64,000 bases of DNA, from assembly GCF_001625085.1 (NCBI RefSeq), contig NZ_BDAW01000042.1, positions 1 through 64,000 of the forward strand, written 5' to 3'. The stretch comes from Nocardia acidivorans NBRC 108247 (lineage in GTDB: Bacteria; Actinomycetota; Actinomycetes; Mycobacteriales; Mycobacteriaceae). Below the pieces are notes generated by a model that worked only from the letters and a program-made list of their open reading frames with translations, had not been told where the DNA came from and made no database searches. Positions 52,069-60,367 of the stretch are shown here, piece by piece; the first letter of the stretch is position 1, and every line of letters begins with the position of its first letter. A program made the position numbers and the translations under genes.

Positions 52069-53367
52069 CTACACCGTCGCGGTGGCGCGGCGGCCCAGGT
52101 TCACCGGCATGCTGGAGTAGCCGTGCAGGGTGTACAGCGGCCGCCGCACCGGTGCGCCCGCCAGCGACAGCTCCGGGAAGCGGTCGAAGAGCGCGCGCAG
52201 CGCGTATCCGGCCTCCATCCGGGCCAGGCTCGCGCCCAGACAGGTGTGGATACCGCTGGAGAAGGTCAGGTGATCCCTGGCGTTCGCGCGCGTGACATCG
52301 AATCGCTCCGGATGCTCGAATACCCTCGGATCCCGATTCGCGCCCGCCAGCGAGAGCACCACCACGCTGCCCTTGTGCAGTGACACCCCGCCGATCTCGG
52401 TATCGCACAGCGCCATTCGCGCGGTGTTCTGCACGGGCGCGTCGAAGCGCAGCACCTCCTCGACCGCCTGCGGCCACAGTTCCGGATCGTCGCGCAGCTT
52501 CGCCGACTGCTCGGGATGGCCGAGCAACTGCACCACGCCATTGCCGATGAGATTGACCGTGGTCTCGAAACCCGCGCCCATGAGCAGGCTGGCCGTCGCC
52601 TTCAATTCGCGATCATCCAGATCGCCCGCGGTGACCAGGCTGCTGAGAATATCGTCGCCGGGTTCGCGGCGCAGTCGCGCGATGTGATCGTCGAGGTACC
52701 CGTCCATGGCGATCATGGCGGCCGCGGCCGCCCGCCAGGTGCGCCAGGCGATGCCGAAGTCCAGCAGTGGGCTGGCCGCATCACCCCAGGCCAGGAATTC
52801 CGCGCGCGATTCCTGGGGGAAACCCAGCATTTCGGCGATGATGGCGATGGGCACCTGCGCCGCGTAATCCTCGACCAGATCGGCGGATCCGTCCGCGGGC
52901 AGCGCCTCGAGCAGTTCCGCGGTCACCGATTCGATCCGTTCGCGCAGCCGTCCGACGGCACGCGGGGTGAACGCCGCCGAGACCGATTTGCGCAATCGGG
53001 TGTGTTCGGGTGGATCGACCACCAGCATGGACGGCGGCTCCACCGGATTCGGCGGCAGCGGCGCGGCGTGAATCAGCCTGGTCAGCGGGGCGGGCAGTTG
53101 TACATTGTGCGCGCCGAAGATACCGAATCGATTGTCCCGCAGGATGGCCCGGCTCAGCTCGTAATCGGCGGTGGCCCAGCCCACCGGACCGTGGGACAGG
53201 CGTCCGCGTCCGCGCAGCGCTTCGATATACGGATACGGGTCCCGCAATCCCTCGGTACTGCCGACCAGCCGGGCGAAGGGATCACCCCGCCGGGCCTGTA
53301 TACGCAATGCGTACCTGGGCGTGCCCTGCTCCAGCAGCCACCGTAACCAGTATCGCGGGCTCATCAT
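52069..53367 (-). CDS. Cytochrome P450
   Basis: A 432-residue P450 with I-helix GAGFETT, ExxR in EEVLRF and the heme-binding loop FSSGIHTCLGASLARME (Cys near 375). Length and loop resemble actinobacterial class I P450s (CYP1xx type), which need a separate ferredoxin and reductase; none is nearby. The substrate is not predictable. The N-terminus has no membrane anchor. Confidence 0.93.
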   Translation of the reverse strand: MMSPRYWLRWLLEQGTPRYALRIQARRGDPFARLVGSTEGLRDPYPYIEALRGRGRLSHGPVGWATADYELSRAILRDNRFGIFGAHNVQLPAPLTRLIHAAPLPPNPVEPPSMLVVDPPEHTRLRKSVSAAFTPRAVGRLRERIESVTAELLEALPADGSADLVEDYAAQVPIAIIAEMLGFPQESRAEFLAWGDAASPLLDFGIAWRTWRAAAAAMIAMDGYLDDHIARLRREPGDDILSSLVTAGDLDDRELKATASLLMGAGFETTVNLIGNGVVQLLGHPEQSAKLRDDPELWPQAVEEVLRFDAPVQNTARMALCDTEIGGVSLHKGSVVVLSLAGANRDPRVFEHPERFDVTRANARDHLTFSSGIHTCLGASLARMEAGYALRALFDRFPELSLAGAPVRRPLYTLHGYSSMPVNLGRRATATV

Positions 53368-53446
53368 CGCTGACTCCCATCATCGGATGTCTCCACCGTA
53401 CGGAAAACCGGTGTGCCGAAAAACATCCCGAAGAGGGAAAAGCCGC

Positions 53447-53462
53447 TCCTACCCCGGTAGGA
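53447..53462 (-). terminator. Candidate terminator after the TIGR03089 gene
   Basis: A 7-bp perfect stem TCCTACC / GGTAGGA with a two-base C-C spacer on the + strand. On the minus strand it is followed by GCGGCTTTTCCC. It lies 18 bases after the stop of the lcp operon. Confidence 0.5.
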
Positions 53463-53479
53463 CGAACCGGCGCGGGCGA

Positions 53480-54199
53480 TCAGGCCCCGCGCTGCGCGGT
53501 GACCCGTTCGGAACTGATGCGCCGCTCCCGGGCGGCCGGGTCGGGGTTCGCGACCTGCACCAATGACGCTCCGGCGGCGAGCACCGCGACCAGACCGTCG
53601 ATCAATTCGGCCGGTGTCTCCCACGAGGTCGTGGAGAGCACCCGATCCTCGGCGGTGAAGCCCTGGCGCGCAGCGGATTTGCGGGCCTCCTCGAAGACCT
53701 CCGAGACCGAGGTGCCGTCCAGTGCGCAGCCGATACCGCTCGGCCGGAACTGGTCGCCGTGCACCCGCACCGCGCTCGCGTAATCGGTGACGCCGACCGG
53801 CAGATCCCGCACCGGCATACCCATCGGATCCAGCGACAGCGCGGCGACCTCGGGAATATCACCGGCCTCGTCGATGCGATCGGCGGTCACCAGCGCCAGT
53901 TCGGCATCGGGATCGGCGTGCAGGACCACCTCGACCCCGGCCCACCAGCAGCCCAGCAGCACCGCGGCGGTCTGCCAGTGCGCGGGCAGCAGCACCGCGA
54001 CCCGGGATCCGGCCGAGAGCCCGAATTCGTCGCGAATCATATTGGCGGTCTTGGCCGCCCAATTGGCCAGGGTGAGCGCGGACAGCTCGATCCGCGCCCC
54101 GGTGGCGTCGTCGTAATAGGTGATGCGCGGGCCCGCCGGATCGCGGGCGAGGATGGGGTCGAGCACCGCTTCGGTGAGGGTCTCGTTCAGTTCACGCAT
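53480..54199 (-). CDS. TIGR03089-family protein (Rv3268-like)
   Basis: A 239-residue protein with an adenylate-forming-enzyme-like N-terminal half: LTLANWAAKTANMIRDEFGL and SRVAVLLPAHWQTAAVLLGC. It stops before any ATP-binding motif. The family is conserved next to LCP genes in mycolic-acid bacteria (M. tuberculosis Rv3268) and has no known activity. The ATG at 54199 lies inside the lcp gene, a 13-base overlap, so expression is coupled to the cell-wall ligase. Confidence 0.85.
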   Translation of the reverse strand: MRELNETLTEAVLDPILARDPAGPRITYYDDATGARIELSALTLANWAAKTANMIRDEFGLSAGSRVAVLLPAHWQTAAVLLGCWWAGVEVVLHADPDAELALVTADRIDEAGDIPEVAALSLDPMGMPVRDLPVGVTDYASAVRVHGDQFRPSGIGCALDGTSVSEVFEEARKSAARQGFTAEDRVLSTTSWETPAELIDGLVAVLAAGASLVQVANPDPAARERRISSERVTAQRGA

Positions 54200-55701
54200 T
54201 TCGGTCCGTTCTTACCGGCATCGATGGGTGGAGCGGGCGGCACCGGGGTCATGGTGTTCGAACTGCTGGTGGTGAAGTCGGAAGTGCTACCCGTCGCCGA
54301 ACCGGGACCAGCGTAGTCACCGGCCAGCACCACCCGAATCGAGCCCTCCGGCATCCCGCTCTGCGAGAACACCGGCAGCCCGCCCAGGGCCGCGGCCACG
54401 GCTCGTGCCTTGTCGTCACCGCTGTTCGCCGCCAGTACCCGACTGCTCTGGATCGGTCCGCCGATCCAATTGTCCACCGAGCCGGTGCGGAATCCCTTGC
54501 CGGTCAGCGCCTGTGCCGCCTGGCCGGCCAGACCGCCGGTGCCGCTGGCGTTGTAGACGTCCACGGTGACCGTGGAGGGGTCGACGCCGCCGGTCTCCTC
54601 GTGCGCGTCGTCATCGCCGATGGTTTTGGAGACGTACTTGCGCACGGCGATCGGATCGACCTTGACCACCGATTCGCCCTCATCGGTCCAGCCGTTGAGA
54701 TCCTTGACCGGAATGGTCTCGAACTTCACCTTGCCGCCGGACAGATCCTGCAATTGGTGCATGAACGACAGCACATCCCAGCCGTCGTCGAGGACGACCG
54801 TGCGGCCGACCGCATCGCTGAGTTCTTTGAGGCGGCCCGGATTGGTGAGCGTCTTGGCACTGAGCACCTGATGCACCAGTTGCGCCATGTACACCTGCTG
54901 GCGCACGATCCGATCCAGGTCGCCCCTGGGTAGTTCATGGCGCTGGCGTACGAAGCTCAAAGCCTCGGGCCCGTTGAGTCTTTGGGATCCGGCGGGGAAG
55001 TCCGCACCCGACATCGGTTCGTACACCGGATTGTTCAGGCATACCTCGACACCGCCGACGGCATCGGTGAGCAGGACGAAACCGAGCAGACCCACCTCGG
55101 CGTAATGGTCCACGGTGATACCGGTCAGATTGGCGACCGATTTGATCAGCGCCTGCCGCCCGGCCTGGGTGGAGCGCTTATCGGCATCGCTCGCGCCGAC
55201 GCCCTTGTCGAGCAGTTTCTGCTGTTCGGTCAATTTGGTCGCGCCGTACGCCGAGTTGATCTTGCCCATCCCCAGACCGGGGATATCCACATAGGAGTCA
55301 CGCGGAATGGAGAGGGCGGTCGCCGATTCGCCGTTGTTCGGCACCCGGATGAGCACGATGGTGTCGGTATTGAGGCCCACCTCGTCACCTGCGTGCAGCA
55401 TGGCCCGCTCATCGCCGGACAGCGGATTGCCGTGCGCGTCGGTGCGGGAGTCGATGCCCACCATGAGAATGTCCACCGCGCCGTCCCGGCCCCCACCCAG
55501 GCCGAGATTGCCGATCCGCTCGATACTGGAGACGAGCTGATCCACGCTGTGCCAGCCGAGCCCGGTGCATACCAGGACCAATACCGCGGCCACCGCGGAC
55601 AGCGCACGCAGCGGATTCGCGCGGTGCCGACCGCCCCACGAACTCGACCTCGGCGGGCGGCGCGACGGTAGCGGCGCGGATGCCCTCGTGGGTTGCGACA
55701 A
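54187..55701 (-). CDS. LytR-CpsA-Psr (LCP) family cell-wall ligase (Rv3267-like)
   Basis: A 504-residue membrane protein that links arabinogalactan to peptidoglycan (Lcp1/CpsA role in M. tuberculosis). A basic N-terminus and one TM helix (ALSAVAAVLVLVCTGLGW) precede the LCP domain with DILMVGIDSRTD, NTDTIVLIRVP, SIPRDSYVDIPG and SFVRQRHELPRGDLDRIVRQ, whose Arg/Asp residues bind the lipid pyrophosphate. A LytR_C domain follows (VTVDVYNASGTGGLAGQAAQ). TTG 55701 follows GAGGAA by about eight bases. It is divergent from rmlD, with a 222-base spacer containing a 28-bp palindrome. Confidence 0.93.
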   Translation of the reverse strand: MSQPTRASAPLPSRRPPRSSSWGGRHRANPLRALSAVAAVLVLVCTGLGWHSVDQLVSSIERIGNLGLGGGRDGAVDILMVGIDSRTDAHGNPLSGDERAMLHAGDEVGLNTDTIVLIRVPNNGESATALSIPRDSYVDIPGLGMGKINSAYGATKLTEQQKLLDKGVGASDADKRSTQAGRQALIKSVANLTGITVDHYAEVGLLGFVLLTDAVGGVEVCLNNPVYEPMSGADFPAGSQRLNGPEALSFVRQRHELPRGDLDRIVRQQVYMAQLVHQVLSAKTLTNPGRLKELSDAVGRTVVLDDGWDVLSFMHQLQDLSGGKVKFETIPVKDLNGWTDEGESVVKVDPIAVRKYVSKTIGDDDAHEETGGVDPSTVTVDVYNASGTGGLAGQAAQALTGKGFRTGSVDNWIGGPIQSSRVLAANSGDDKARAVAAALGGLPVFSQSGMPEGSIRVVLAGDYAGPGSATGSTSDFTTSSSNTMTPVPPAPPIDAGKNGPKCVN

Positions 55702-55831
55702 CCTCGACTTCCTCTCAGTGTTCGGCCGACCACACCCGAACTCCGGGTGACGTCGATGGAATTCCCCCACTAGGCAGGCTAGACGCGCGTCCGGACATGT
55801 CCGTGTAGCCGACGCTCCGTGAGTCGTGCGG

Positions 55832-55859
55832 CCTCGCGCGCGCGTACGCGCGCGCGAGG
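55832..55859. promoter_or_regulatory. 28-bp perfect palindrome of alternating CG
   Basis: The left arm CCTCGCGCGCGCGT is followed directly by its exact complement. The central 24 bases are dominated by alternating CG with a central GTAC. It lies in the divergent spacer between lcp (start 55701) and rmlD (start 55924). It could be an operator, a cruciform or a Z-DNA-forming element. Confidence 0.7.
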
Positions 55860-55923
55860 AGGTATACGCGCAGGTGGAGTCGGGTGCGTGCGGTCCCGCG
55901 CGGGGCGTGCCAGACTGTCCGCC

Positions 55924-56805
55924 GTGACATTTCCCGCCGTGACACCAATCACCGCGCGGCTCGTGGTGACCGGCGCGCACGGGCAACTCGGGCGCGCTCT
56001 GCTGGCGCTCGCGCCCGGTTCGCGTGGTTACGGACGCGCCGAACTCGATATCACCGACGCCGATGCCGTACGCGCCGTGGTGAATCCGGGTGATGTGCTG
56101 GTTAATTGCGCGGCGTACACCGCGGTGGATCGGGCCGAGTCCGAGGAGGCGGCGGCGTTCGCGGTCAATGCCACCGGACCCGCGGTGCTGGCGCGGGTGT
56201 GCGCCGAAGCCGGTGCGCGCCTGGTGACCGTCTCCACCGACTATGTCTTCCCGGGCACCGCCGCGCAGCCCTATGAGCCGACCGATCCGACCGGTCCGTC
56301 CACCGTCTACGGCCGTTCGAAACTGGCCGGGGAGCAGGCGGTTCTGGAGCTCGACCCGAATGCCCGGATCGTTCGAACCGCCTGGGTCTACACCGGACAG
56401 GGCACCGACTTCGTCGCCACCATGCGCCGCCTCGAAGGTGAGCGCGAGACCGTGAACGTGGTCGCCGACCAGCTCGGATCACCAACATACGCAGTGGATT
56501 TGGCCGCGGGGCTGCTGGAGCTGGCCGGCCGTCCCGGCGCGCCCGGTTCGCCCGCGATGCCGCGAATTCTGCACGCCACCAATGCCGGACAGGCCAGTTG
56601 GTTCGAACTCGCGCGGGCCGTTTTCGCGGGTATCGGGGCCGATCCGAACCGCGTACTCCCGTGCGGCACCGCCGATTTCCCGAGACCCGCTCCGCGCCCG
56701 GCATATTCGGTCCTTTCGGGCAAATCCTGGGCCGCGGCCGGGCTCACCCCGCTCCGAGATTGGCGAGCGGCACTGAACGACGCGCTCTCCGCCATCTCCG
56801 ACTAG
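55924..56805 (+). CDS. rmlD: dTDP-4-dehydrorhamnose reductase
   Basis: A 293-residue SDR-family enzyme making dTDP-L-rhamnose, the donor for the arabinogalactan linker. The NAD(P) motif GAHGQLG (17-23) and catalytic YGRSK (Tyr129, Lys133) are present, with STDYVFPG and VADQLGSPTY typical of RmlD. The GTG at 55924 is preferred; a GTG five codons later is an alternative. wbbL begins 11 bases after its stop. The gene order matches M. tuberculosis Rv3266c-Rv3265c-Rv3264c. Confidence 0.95.
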   Translation: MTFPAVTPITARLVVTGAHGQLGRALLALAPGSRGYGRAELDITDADAVRAVVNPGDVLVNCAAYTAVDRAESEEAAAFAVNATGPAVLARVCAEAGARLVTVSTDYVFPGTAAQPYEPTDPTGPSTVYGRSKLAGEQAVLELDPNARIVRTAWVYTGQGTDFVATMRRLEGERETVNVVADQLGSPTYAVDLAAGLLELAGRPGAPGSPAMPRILHATNAGQASWFELARAVFAGIGADPNRVLPCGTADFPRPAPRPAYSVLSGKSWAAAGLTPLRDWRAALNDALSAISD

Positions 56806-56816
56806 GCTGGGCGTCC

Positions 56817-57734
56817 GTGAGCCCCTCGGATTCTGCTGAACGGCCGACGCTGGCCGTCGTCACGGTGACCTACTCGCCCGGTGAGCACCTGCAGCACTTC
56901 ATCAGTACGCTAGCCACCGCTACCAGCGAGAAGCCGCAGGTCATTCTGGCCGACAACGGCTCCACCGACGGTGTACCGGAGTTGATCGCCGATGCCAACG
57001 CGCATGTGCGACTGCTACGCACCGGCGGCAATATCGGGTACGGCGGCGCCATCAATCGCGCGGTCGCCGAGATCGATCCGGAGATCGAGTTCATCGCCAT
57101 CGTGAACCCGGATATTCGCTGGCACACCGACTCCATCGACGAACTGCTCGCCGCAGCCCGCCGCTGGCCGCGCGCCGGGGCCCTGGGTCCCAAGGTGCTC
57201 GAACCGGACGGCAGCCTCTACCCCTCCGCGCGCTCGGTCCCCGGCCTGCTCGACGGCGCCGGCCACGCCATCCTCGGCACCATCTGGGCGGGCAACCCCT
57301 GGACCCGCCGCTACCGCCAGGAGAACGAGCAGATCTCCGAGCGCACCGTCGGCTGGCTCTCGGGCTCCTGTCTGCTGGTTCGCCGCGCCGCCTTCGACTC
57401 CATCGACGGTTTCGACTCGCGCTACTTCATGTACATGGAGGATGTCGACTTCGGTGATCGAATGGGCCGGGCGGGCTGGCACAATGTGTTCGTGCCGTCC
57501 GCGGAGGTCACGCACGCCAAGGGACATGCCGCCGGACGCCACCCGGAGACGATGCTCCCGGCGCATCACGCCAGCGCCTACCGTTTCCAGGCAGATCGGC
57601 ATCCGCACTGGTGGCAGGCTCCGCTCCGGATCGCGCTGAAGGCTGGACTTGCGATCCGCTGCAGGCTTGCGGTTCGATCCGCACTGCGCGAACGCGATAA
57701 GGCAGCGGCCGAGTCGACGGGCGCGACTCACTGA
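56817..57734 (+). CDS. wbbL: Rhamnosyltransferase WbbL (GT2 family)
   Basis: A 305-residue GT2 glycosyltransferase that transfers rhamnose from dTDP-Rha to GlcNAc-PP-decaprenol, forming the linker between peptidoglycan and arabinogalactan. Motifs are ADNGSTDGVPE, NPDIRW at the DXD position and the acceptor-side YMEDVDFGDR. Start GTG 56817 lies 11 bases after rmlD. Essential in mycobacteria. Confidence 0.95.
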   Translation: MSPSDSAERPTLAVVTVTYSPGEHLQHFISTLATATSEKPQVILADNGSTDGVPELIADANAHVRLLRTGGNIGYGGAINRAVAEIDPEIEFIAIVNPDIRWHTDSIDELLAAARRWPRAGALGPKVLEPDGSLYPSARSVPGLLDGAGHAILGTIWAGNPWTRRYRQENEQISERTVGWLSGSCLLVRRAAFDSIDGFDSRYFMYMEDVDFGDRMGRAGWHNVFVPSAEVTHAKGHAAGRHPETMLPAHHASAYRFQADRHPHWWQAPLRIALKAGLAIRCRLAVRSALRERDKAAAESTGATH

Positions 57735-57756
57735 CAACCCGACAACAGGGGAGATG

Positions 57757-58848
57757 ATGGCGAACAGCGGCAATGCTGCCGGGTCCACGGATGCGGTGAT
57801 CCTGGTCGGAGGCCAGGGCACCCGCCTGCGTCCCCTGACCCTGTCCGCCCCGAAACCGATGCTGCCCACGGCCGGACTGCCGTTCCTACAGCATCTGCTG
57901 GCCCGCATCGCCGATGCGGGCATCACGCACGTGGTGCTCGGCACCTCCTACAAGGCCGAGGTGTTCGAGGAACACTTCGGCGACGGCTCCGAACTCGGGC
58001 TCGAACTCGAGTACGTCTTCGAATCCGAGGCGCTGGGCACCGGCGGCGGTATCCGCAATGTGCTGCCGAAGCTGCGCGCCGACACCGTCATGGTGTTCAA
58101 CGGCGATGTGCTGGGCGGCACCGATCTCAACGCCGTGCTCGAGACACATCACTCGAGCAATGCCGATGTGACGCTGCACCTGGTCCGGGTCGGTGATCCG
58201 CGCGCCTTCGGCTGCGTCCCCACCGATGAGACCGGCCGGGTCACCGCCTTCCTGGAGAAGACCCAGGATCCGCCGACCGATCAGATCAATGCCGGTTGCT
58301 ATGTCTTCCGCCGCGAGTACATCGAGAAGATTCCGGCGGGCCGCCCGGTCTCGGTGGAACGCGAGACCTTCCCCTCCCTGCTCGCCGAGGGCGCGCATAT
58401 CCAGGGACACGTGGACACCTCGTACTGGCGCGATATGGGCACCCCCGAGGACTTCGTCCGCGGTTCGGCCGATCTCGTGCGCGGTATCGCCCCGTCCCCG
58501 GCGCTGCCGGGGCAGCGCGGTGAATCGCTGGTGCACCCGAGCGCGGGTGTGGCGCCGGGCGCACTGCTCATCGGCGGTACGGTCGTCGGCCGCGGCGCCG
58601 AGGTCGGGGCGGGCGCACGCCTGGACGGTGCGATCCTTTTCGACGGCGCCTGCGTCGAAGCCGGTGCCACGGTGGAACGTTCGATCGTGGGCTTCGGCGC
58701 GCGCATCGGTCCGCGCGCGCTCGTGCGCGACGGTGTGATCGGCGACGGTGCGGTCGTGGGCGCGCGCTGTGAACTCTTACGCGGTGCGCGGGTGTGGCCC
58801 GGGGTCGATATCCCGGACGGCGGCATCCGCTTCTCCACCGACGTATAG
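57757..58848 (+). CDS. manC: Mannose-1-phosphate guanylyltransferase (ManC/ManB type)
   Basis: A 363-residue nucleotidyltransferase giving GDP-mannose for lipoarabinomannan and glycoproteins. The N-terminal domain has the signature GGQGTRLRPLTLSAPKPMLP (18-37), FNGDVLGGTD and INAGCYVFRREYIEKIP. From about residue 265 the C-terminus is a left-handed beta-helix (VAPGALLIGGTVVGRGAEVG). It corresponds to M. tuberculosis Rv3264c. ATGs at 57754 and 57757 follow AGGGGAG, and spacing favours the second. A hairpin terminator follows the stop. Confidence 0.93.
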   Translation: MANSGNAAGSTDAVILVGGQGTRLRPLTLSAPKPMLPTAGLPFLQHLLARIADAGITHVVLGTSYKAEVFEEHFGDGSELGLELEYVFESEALGTGGGIRNVLPKLRADTVMVFNGDVLGGTDLNAVLETHHSSNADVTLHLVRVGDPRAFGCVPTDETGRVTAFLEKTQDPPTDQINAGCYVFRREYIEKIPAGRPVSVERETFPSLLAEGAHIQGHVDTSYWRDMGTPEDFVRGSADLVRGIAPSPALPGQRGESLVHPSAGVAPGALLIGGTVVGRGAEVGAGARLDGAILFDGACVEAGATVERSIVGFGARIGPRALVRDGVIGDGAVVGARCELLRGARVWPGVDIPDGGIRFSTDV

Positions 58849-58862
58849 GGCTGTACAACGCG

Positions 58863-58894
58863 AATCGGCCGCTCCCGTTGCGGGGCGGCCGATT
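58863..58894. terminator. Hairpin terminator after manC
   Basis: A 10-bp stem (AATCGGCCGC / GCGGCCGATT) with a 12-base loop lies between convergent stops at 58848 and 58913, with TTCG following on the + strand. Confidence 0.75.
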
Positions 58895-58912
58895 TCGACG
58901 TTTCGCGGGAGA

Positions 58913-59131
58913 TCAGCGCTCCCATTTGCCGGGGTTCAGGTGGAACTGGGCGAGGGCGGTGGCATGGCCGTGGCCCATCTCGTGTTCGGTTTTCAGGAAC
59001 TCGACCAGCGGCTTCTGGCCGGTGATGCCGGTTTCGGTGAGAACCGCGAACCAGTCGTCGACGGAGCGACCGTATTTGGCTTCGATGCTCGGGAAGTACG
59101 AGACCGGGCCGTGCGGCTTGGTGGTCGCCAT
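58913..59131 (-). CDS. DUF4287 domain protein
   Basis: A 72-residue protein of the small DUF4287 type, with SIEAKYGRSVDDWFAVL, a short turn and KPLVEFLKTEHEMGHGHATA. These proteins are soluble helical domains of unknown function. It lies 56 bases downstream of the DUF4267 gene on the same strand, so both are probably under the TetR operators at 59633-59699. Confidence 0.85.
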   Translation of the reverse strand: MATTKPHGPVSYFPSIEAKYGRSVDDWFAVLTETGITGQKPLVEFLKTEHEMGHGHATALAQFHLNPGKWER

Positions 59132-59187
59132 GGTGTCGCTCCTTTATCTGTGTGCTTGCGGGAGAAGACGATTCGGGGTTCGGAAAT

Positions 59188-59616
59188 TCATCGGACGGTG
59201 GCGGGGGTCACAGTCGAGGTCGCGATCGGGGCGGTGCGGGGCTCGCGGAGCAGCAGCACGCCGGTGAGGGCGACCAGCACGGCGGTGAAGCCGTGGATGC
59301 CGAAAGCGGCTGCGGTGGAGCCGTTGTGGGTGAGGACGATGAGCATGTCGGCGACCGGGGCGAGTGCCATGACCAGCATGGTGATGCCGAGGGCGAGGCG
59401 CTGGCGGAAGGCGAGGAGGGCCAGGATGAGCAGGCCCATGACGATGTCGCGGTCGCCCTTGACGTTCAGGAAGTCGGCGGCGTCGCCGTGCGGCCATACG
59501 GGCATGCCGAAGCCGCTGGCGGAGCTCTCCGGATCGGTCAGGAAGCCGATTCCGACGTAGATGATGAAGGCCGCACCGAGGAGCGACAGGGCGGTGGCGA
59601 TGCGGGAGATGGTCAT
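59188..59616 (-). CDS. DUF4267 family membrane protein
   Basis: A 142-residue protein with about four membrane helices (near 10-28, 59-75, 78-96 and 108-126) and the family-type GMPVWPHGDAADFLNVKGDR loop between TM1 and TM2. Function is unknown; it resembles small DoxX-like membrane proteins. ATG 59616 lies 92 bases from the divergent TetR start, and the spacer holds three copies of a TCTAGC-based operator. Confidence 0.85.
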   Translation of the reverse strand: MTISRIATALSLLGAAFIIYVGIGFLTDPESSASGFGMPVWPHGDAADFLNVKGDRDIVMGLLILALLAFRQRLALGITMLVMALAPVADMLIVLTHNGSTAAAFGIHGFTAVLVALTGVLLLREPRTAPIATSTVTPATVR

Positions 59617-59632
59617 TAGTTCTGCTCCATAA

Positions 59633-59647
59633 TCTAGCGTTGCTAAC
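59633..59647. promoter_or_regulatory. TetR operator copy 1 (imperfect)
   Basis: TCTAGCGTTGCTAAC is a near-perfect dyad with half-sites TCTAGC and GCTAa around a 3-base GTT centre. It lies 17 bases upstream of the DUF4267 start. Confidence 0.6.
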
Positions 59648-59657
59648 TGATGTGGAT

Positions 59658-59667
59658 AACGCTAGAT
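59658..59667. promoter_or_regulatory. TetR operator half-site 2
   Basis: AACGCTAGAT is the inverted half-site (GCTAGA with AAC before it). It pairs with ATCTAGCGTT at 59632 as an inverted repeat. Confidence 0.45.
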
Positions 59668-59684
59668 GATGCATGGGTAGTTTG

Positions 59685-59699
59685 TCTAGCGATGCTAGA
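59685..59699. promoter_or_regulatory. TetR operator copy 3 (perfect dyad)
   Basis: TCTAGCGATGCTAGA is a perfect inverted repeat with a 3-base centre. It ends nine bases before the TetR start codon, a typical autoregulatory position. Confidence 0.7.
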
Positions 59700-59708
59700 G
59701 TTCATTTC

Positions 59709-60287
59709 ATGAGCGCCATCCAAACCCGCAAGGAACGCGAACGCGCCGATCGCCATCAGCGCATCATCGACACCGCTCGCGAACTCGCGGAGACCCAGGG
59801 CTGGGACGCGGTCACCATTCGCCGCCTCGCCGATGCCATCGAATACAGCCAGCCCGTGCTGTACAGCCATTTCGCGGGCAAGGACGCCATTGTCGCGGCG
59901 GTCGCCGAACAGGCCGCCGCCGAACTCGCCGTCGCTACCCGCGGGGCCCGCGAATCCGCCCCCGATCCCGTCGCGGCTCTGACCGCCGTCGCCGAAAGCT
60001 ATCTGGCCTTCGCGCGGGACAGCTCGGCCCTCTACGACGCCCTGTTCCTGCTGCGCACCGATCTGAAATTCGGTCCCGAGGCCCCGCAGGCGCTCAAGGA
60101 CTCCTTCGTGGAGTTACTGCACACCTTCGCCCCCTTCGCCGGATCGCACGATGTGGAGACCTTCACCGAGGTCGCCTGGTCCGCCCTGCACGGCCTGGCC
60201 ACCCTGGATCGAGGCGGGCGGCTGCGCCCCGAATTTCGCGCTGAGCGCCTGCGAATCCTTGTCGCCCAATGGGTTGGAACGGACTGA
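59709..60287 (+). CDS. TetR/AcrR family transcriptional regulator
   Basis: A 192-residue TetR regulator. The N-terminal HTH is TIRRLADAIEYSQPVLYSHF within the usual RIIDTARELAETQGWDAVTI frame. The C-terminal helical domain senses an unknown ligand. It is divergent from the DUF4267/DUF4287 pair. Because its ATG is only nine bases after a perfect TCTAGC-GCTAGA dyad, and a second dyad stands before DUF4267, it very likely represses both itself and that operon. Confidence 0.92.
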   Translation: MSAIQTRKERERADRHQRIIDTARELAETQGWDAVTIRRLADAIEYSQPVLYSHFAGKDAIVAAVAEQAAAELAVATRGARESAPDPVAALTAVAESYLAFARDSSALYDALFLLRTDLKFGPEAPQALKDSFVELLHTFAPFAGSHDVETFTEVAWSALHGLATLDRGGRLRPEFRAERLRILVAQWVGTD

Positions 60288-60367
60288 TCTCCGATGGGAG
60301 TTCAGGGGCCTGGTTCGCTCGGTCGCGGTTTCGGCGGGGCTTCCGCGTCTGCGCATAGGCTGTGGGT

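Noticed and set aside
54187-55986. 599-residue version of the LCP protein
   Set aside because: The extra N-terminal ~95 residues overlap the divergent rmlD region; TTG 55701 has an SD and precedes a typical basic stretch plus TM helix.
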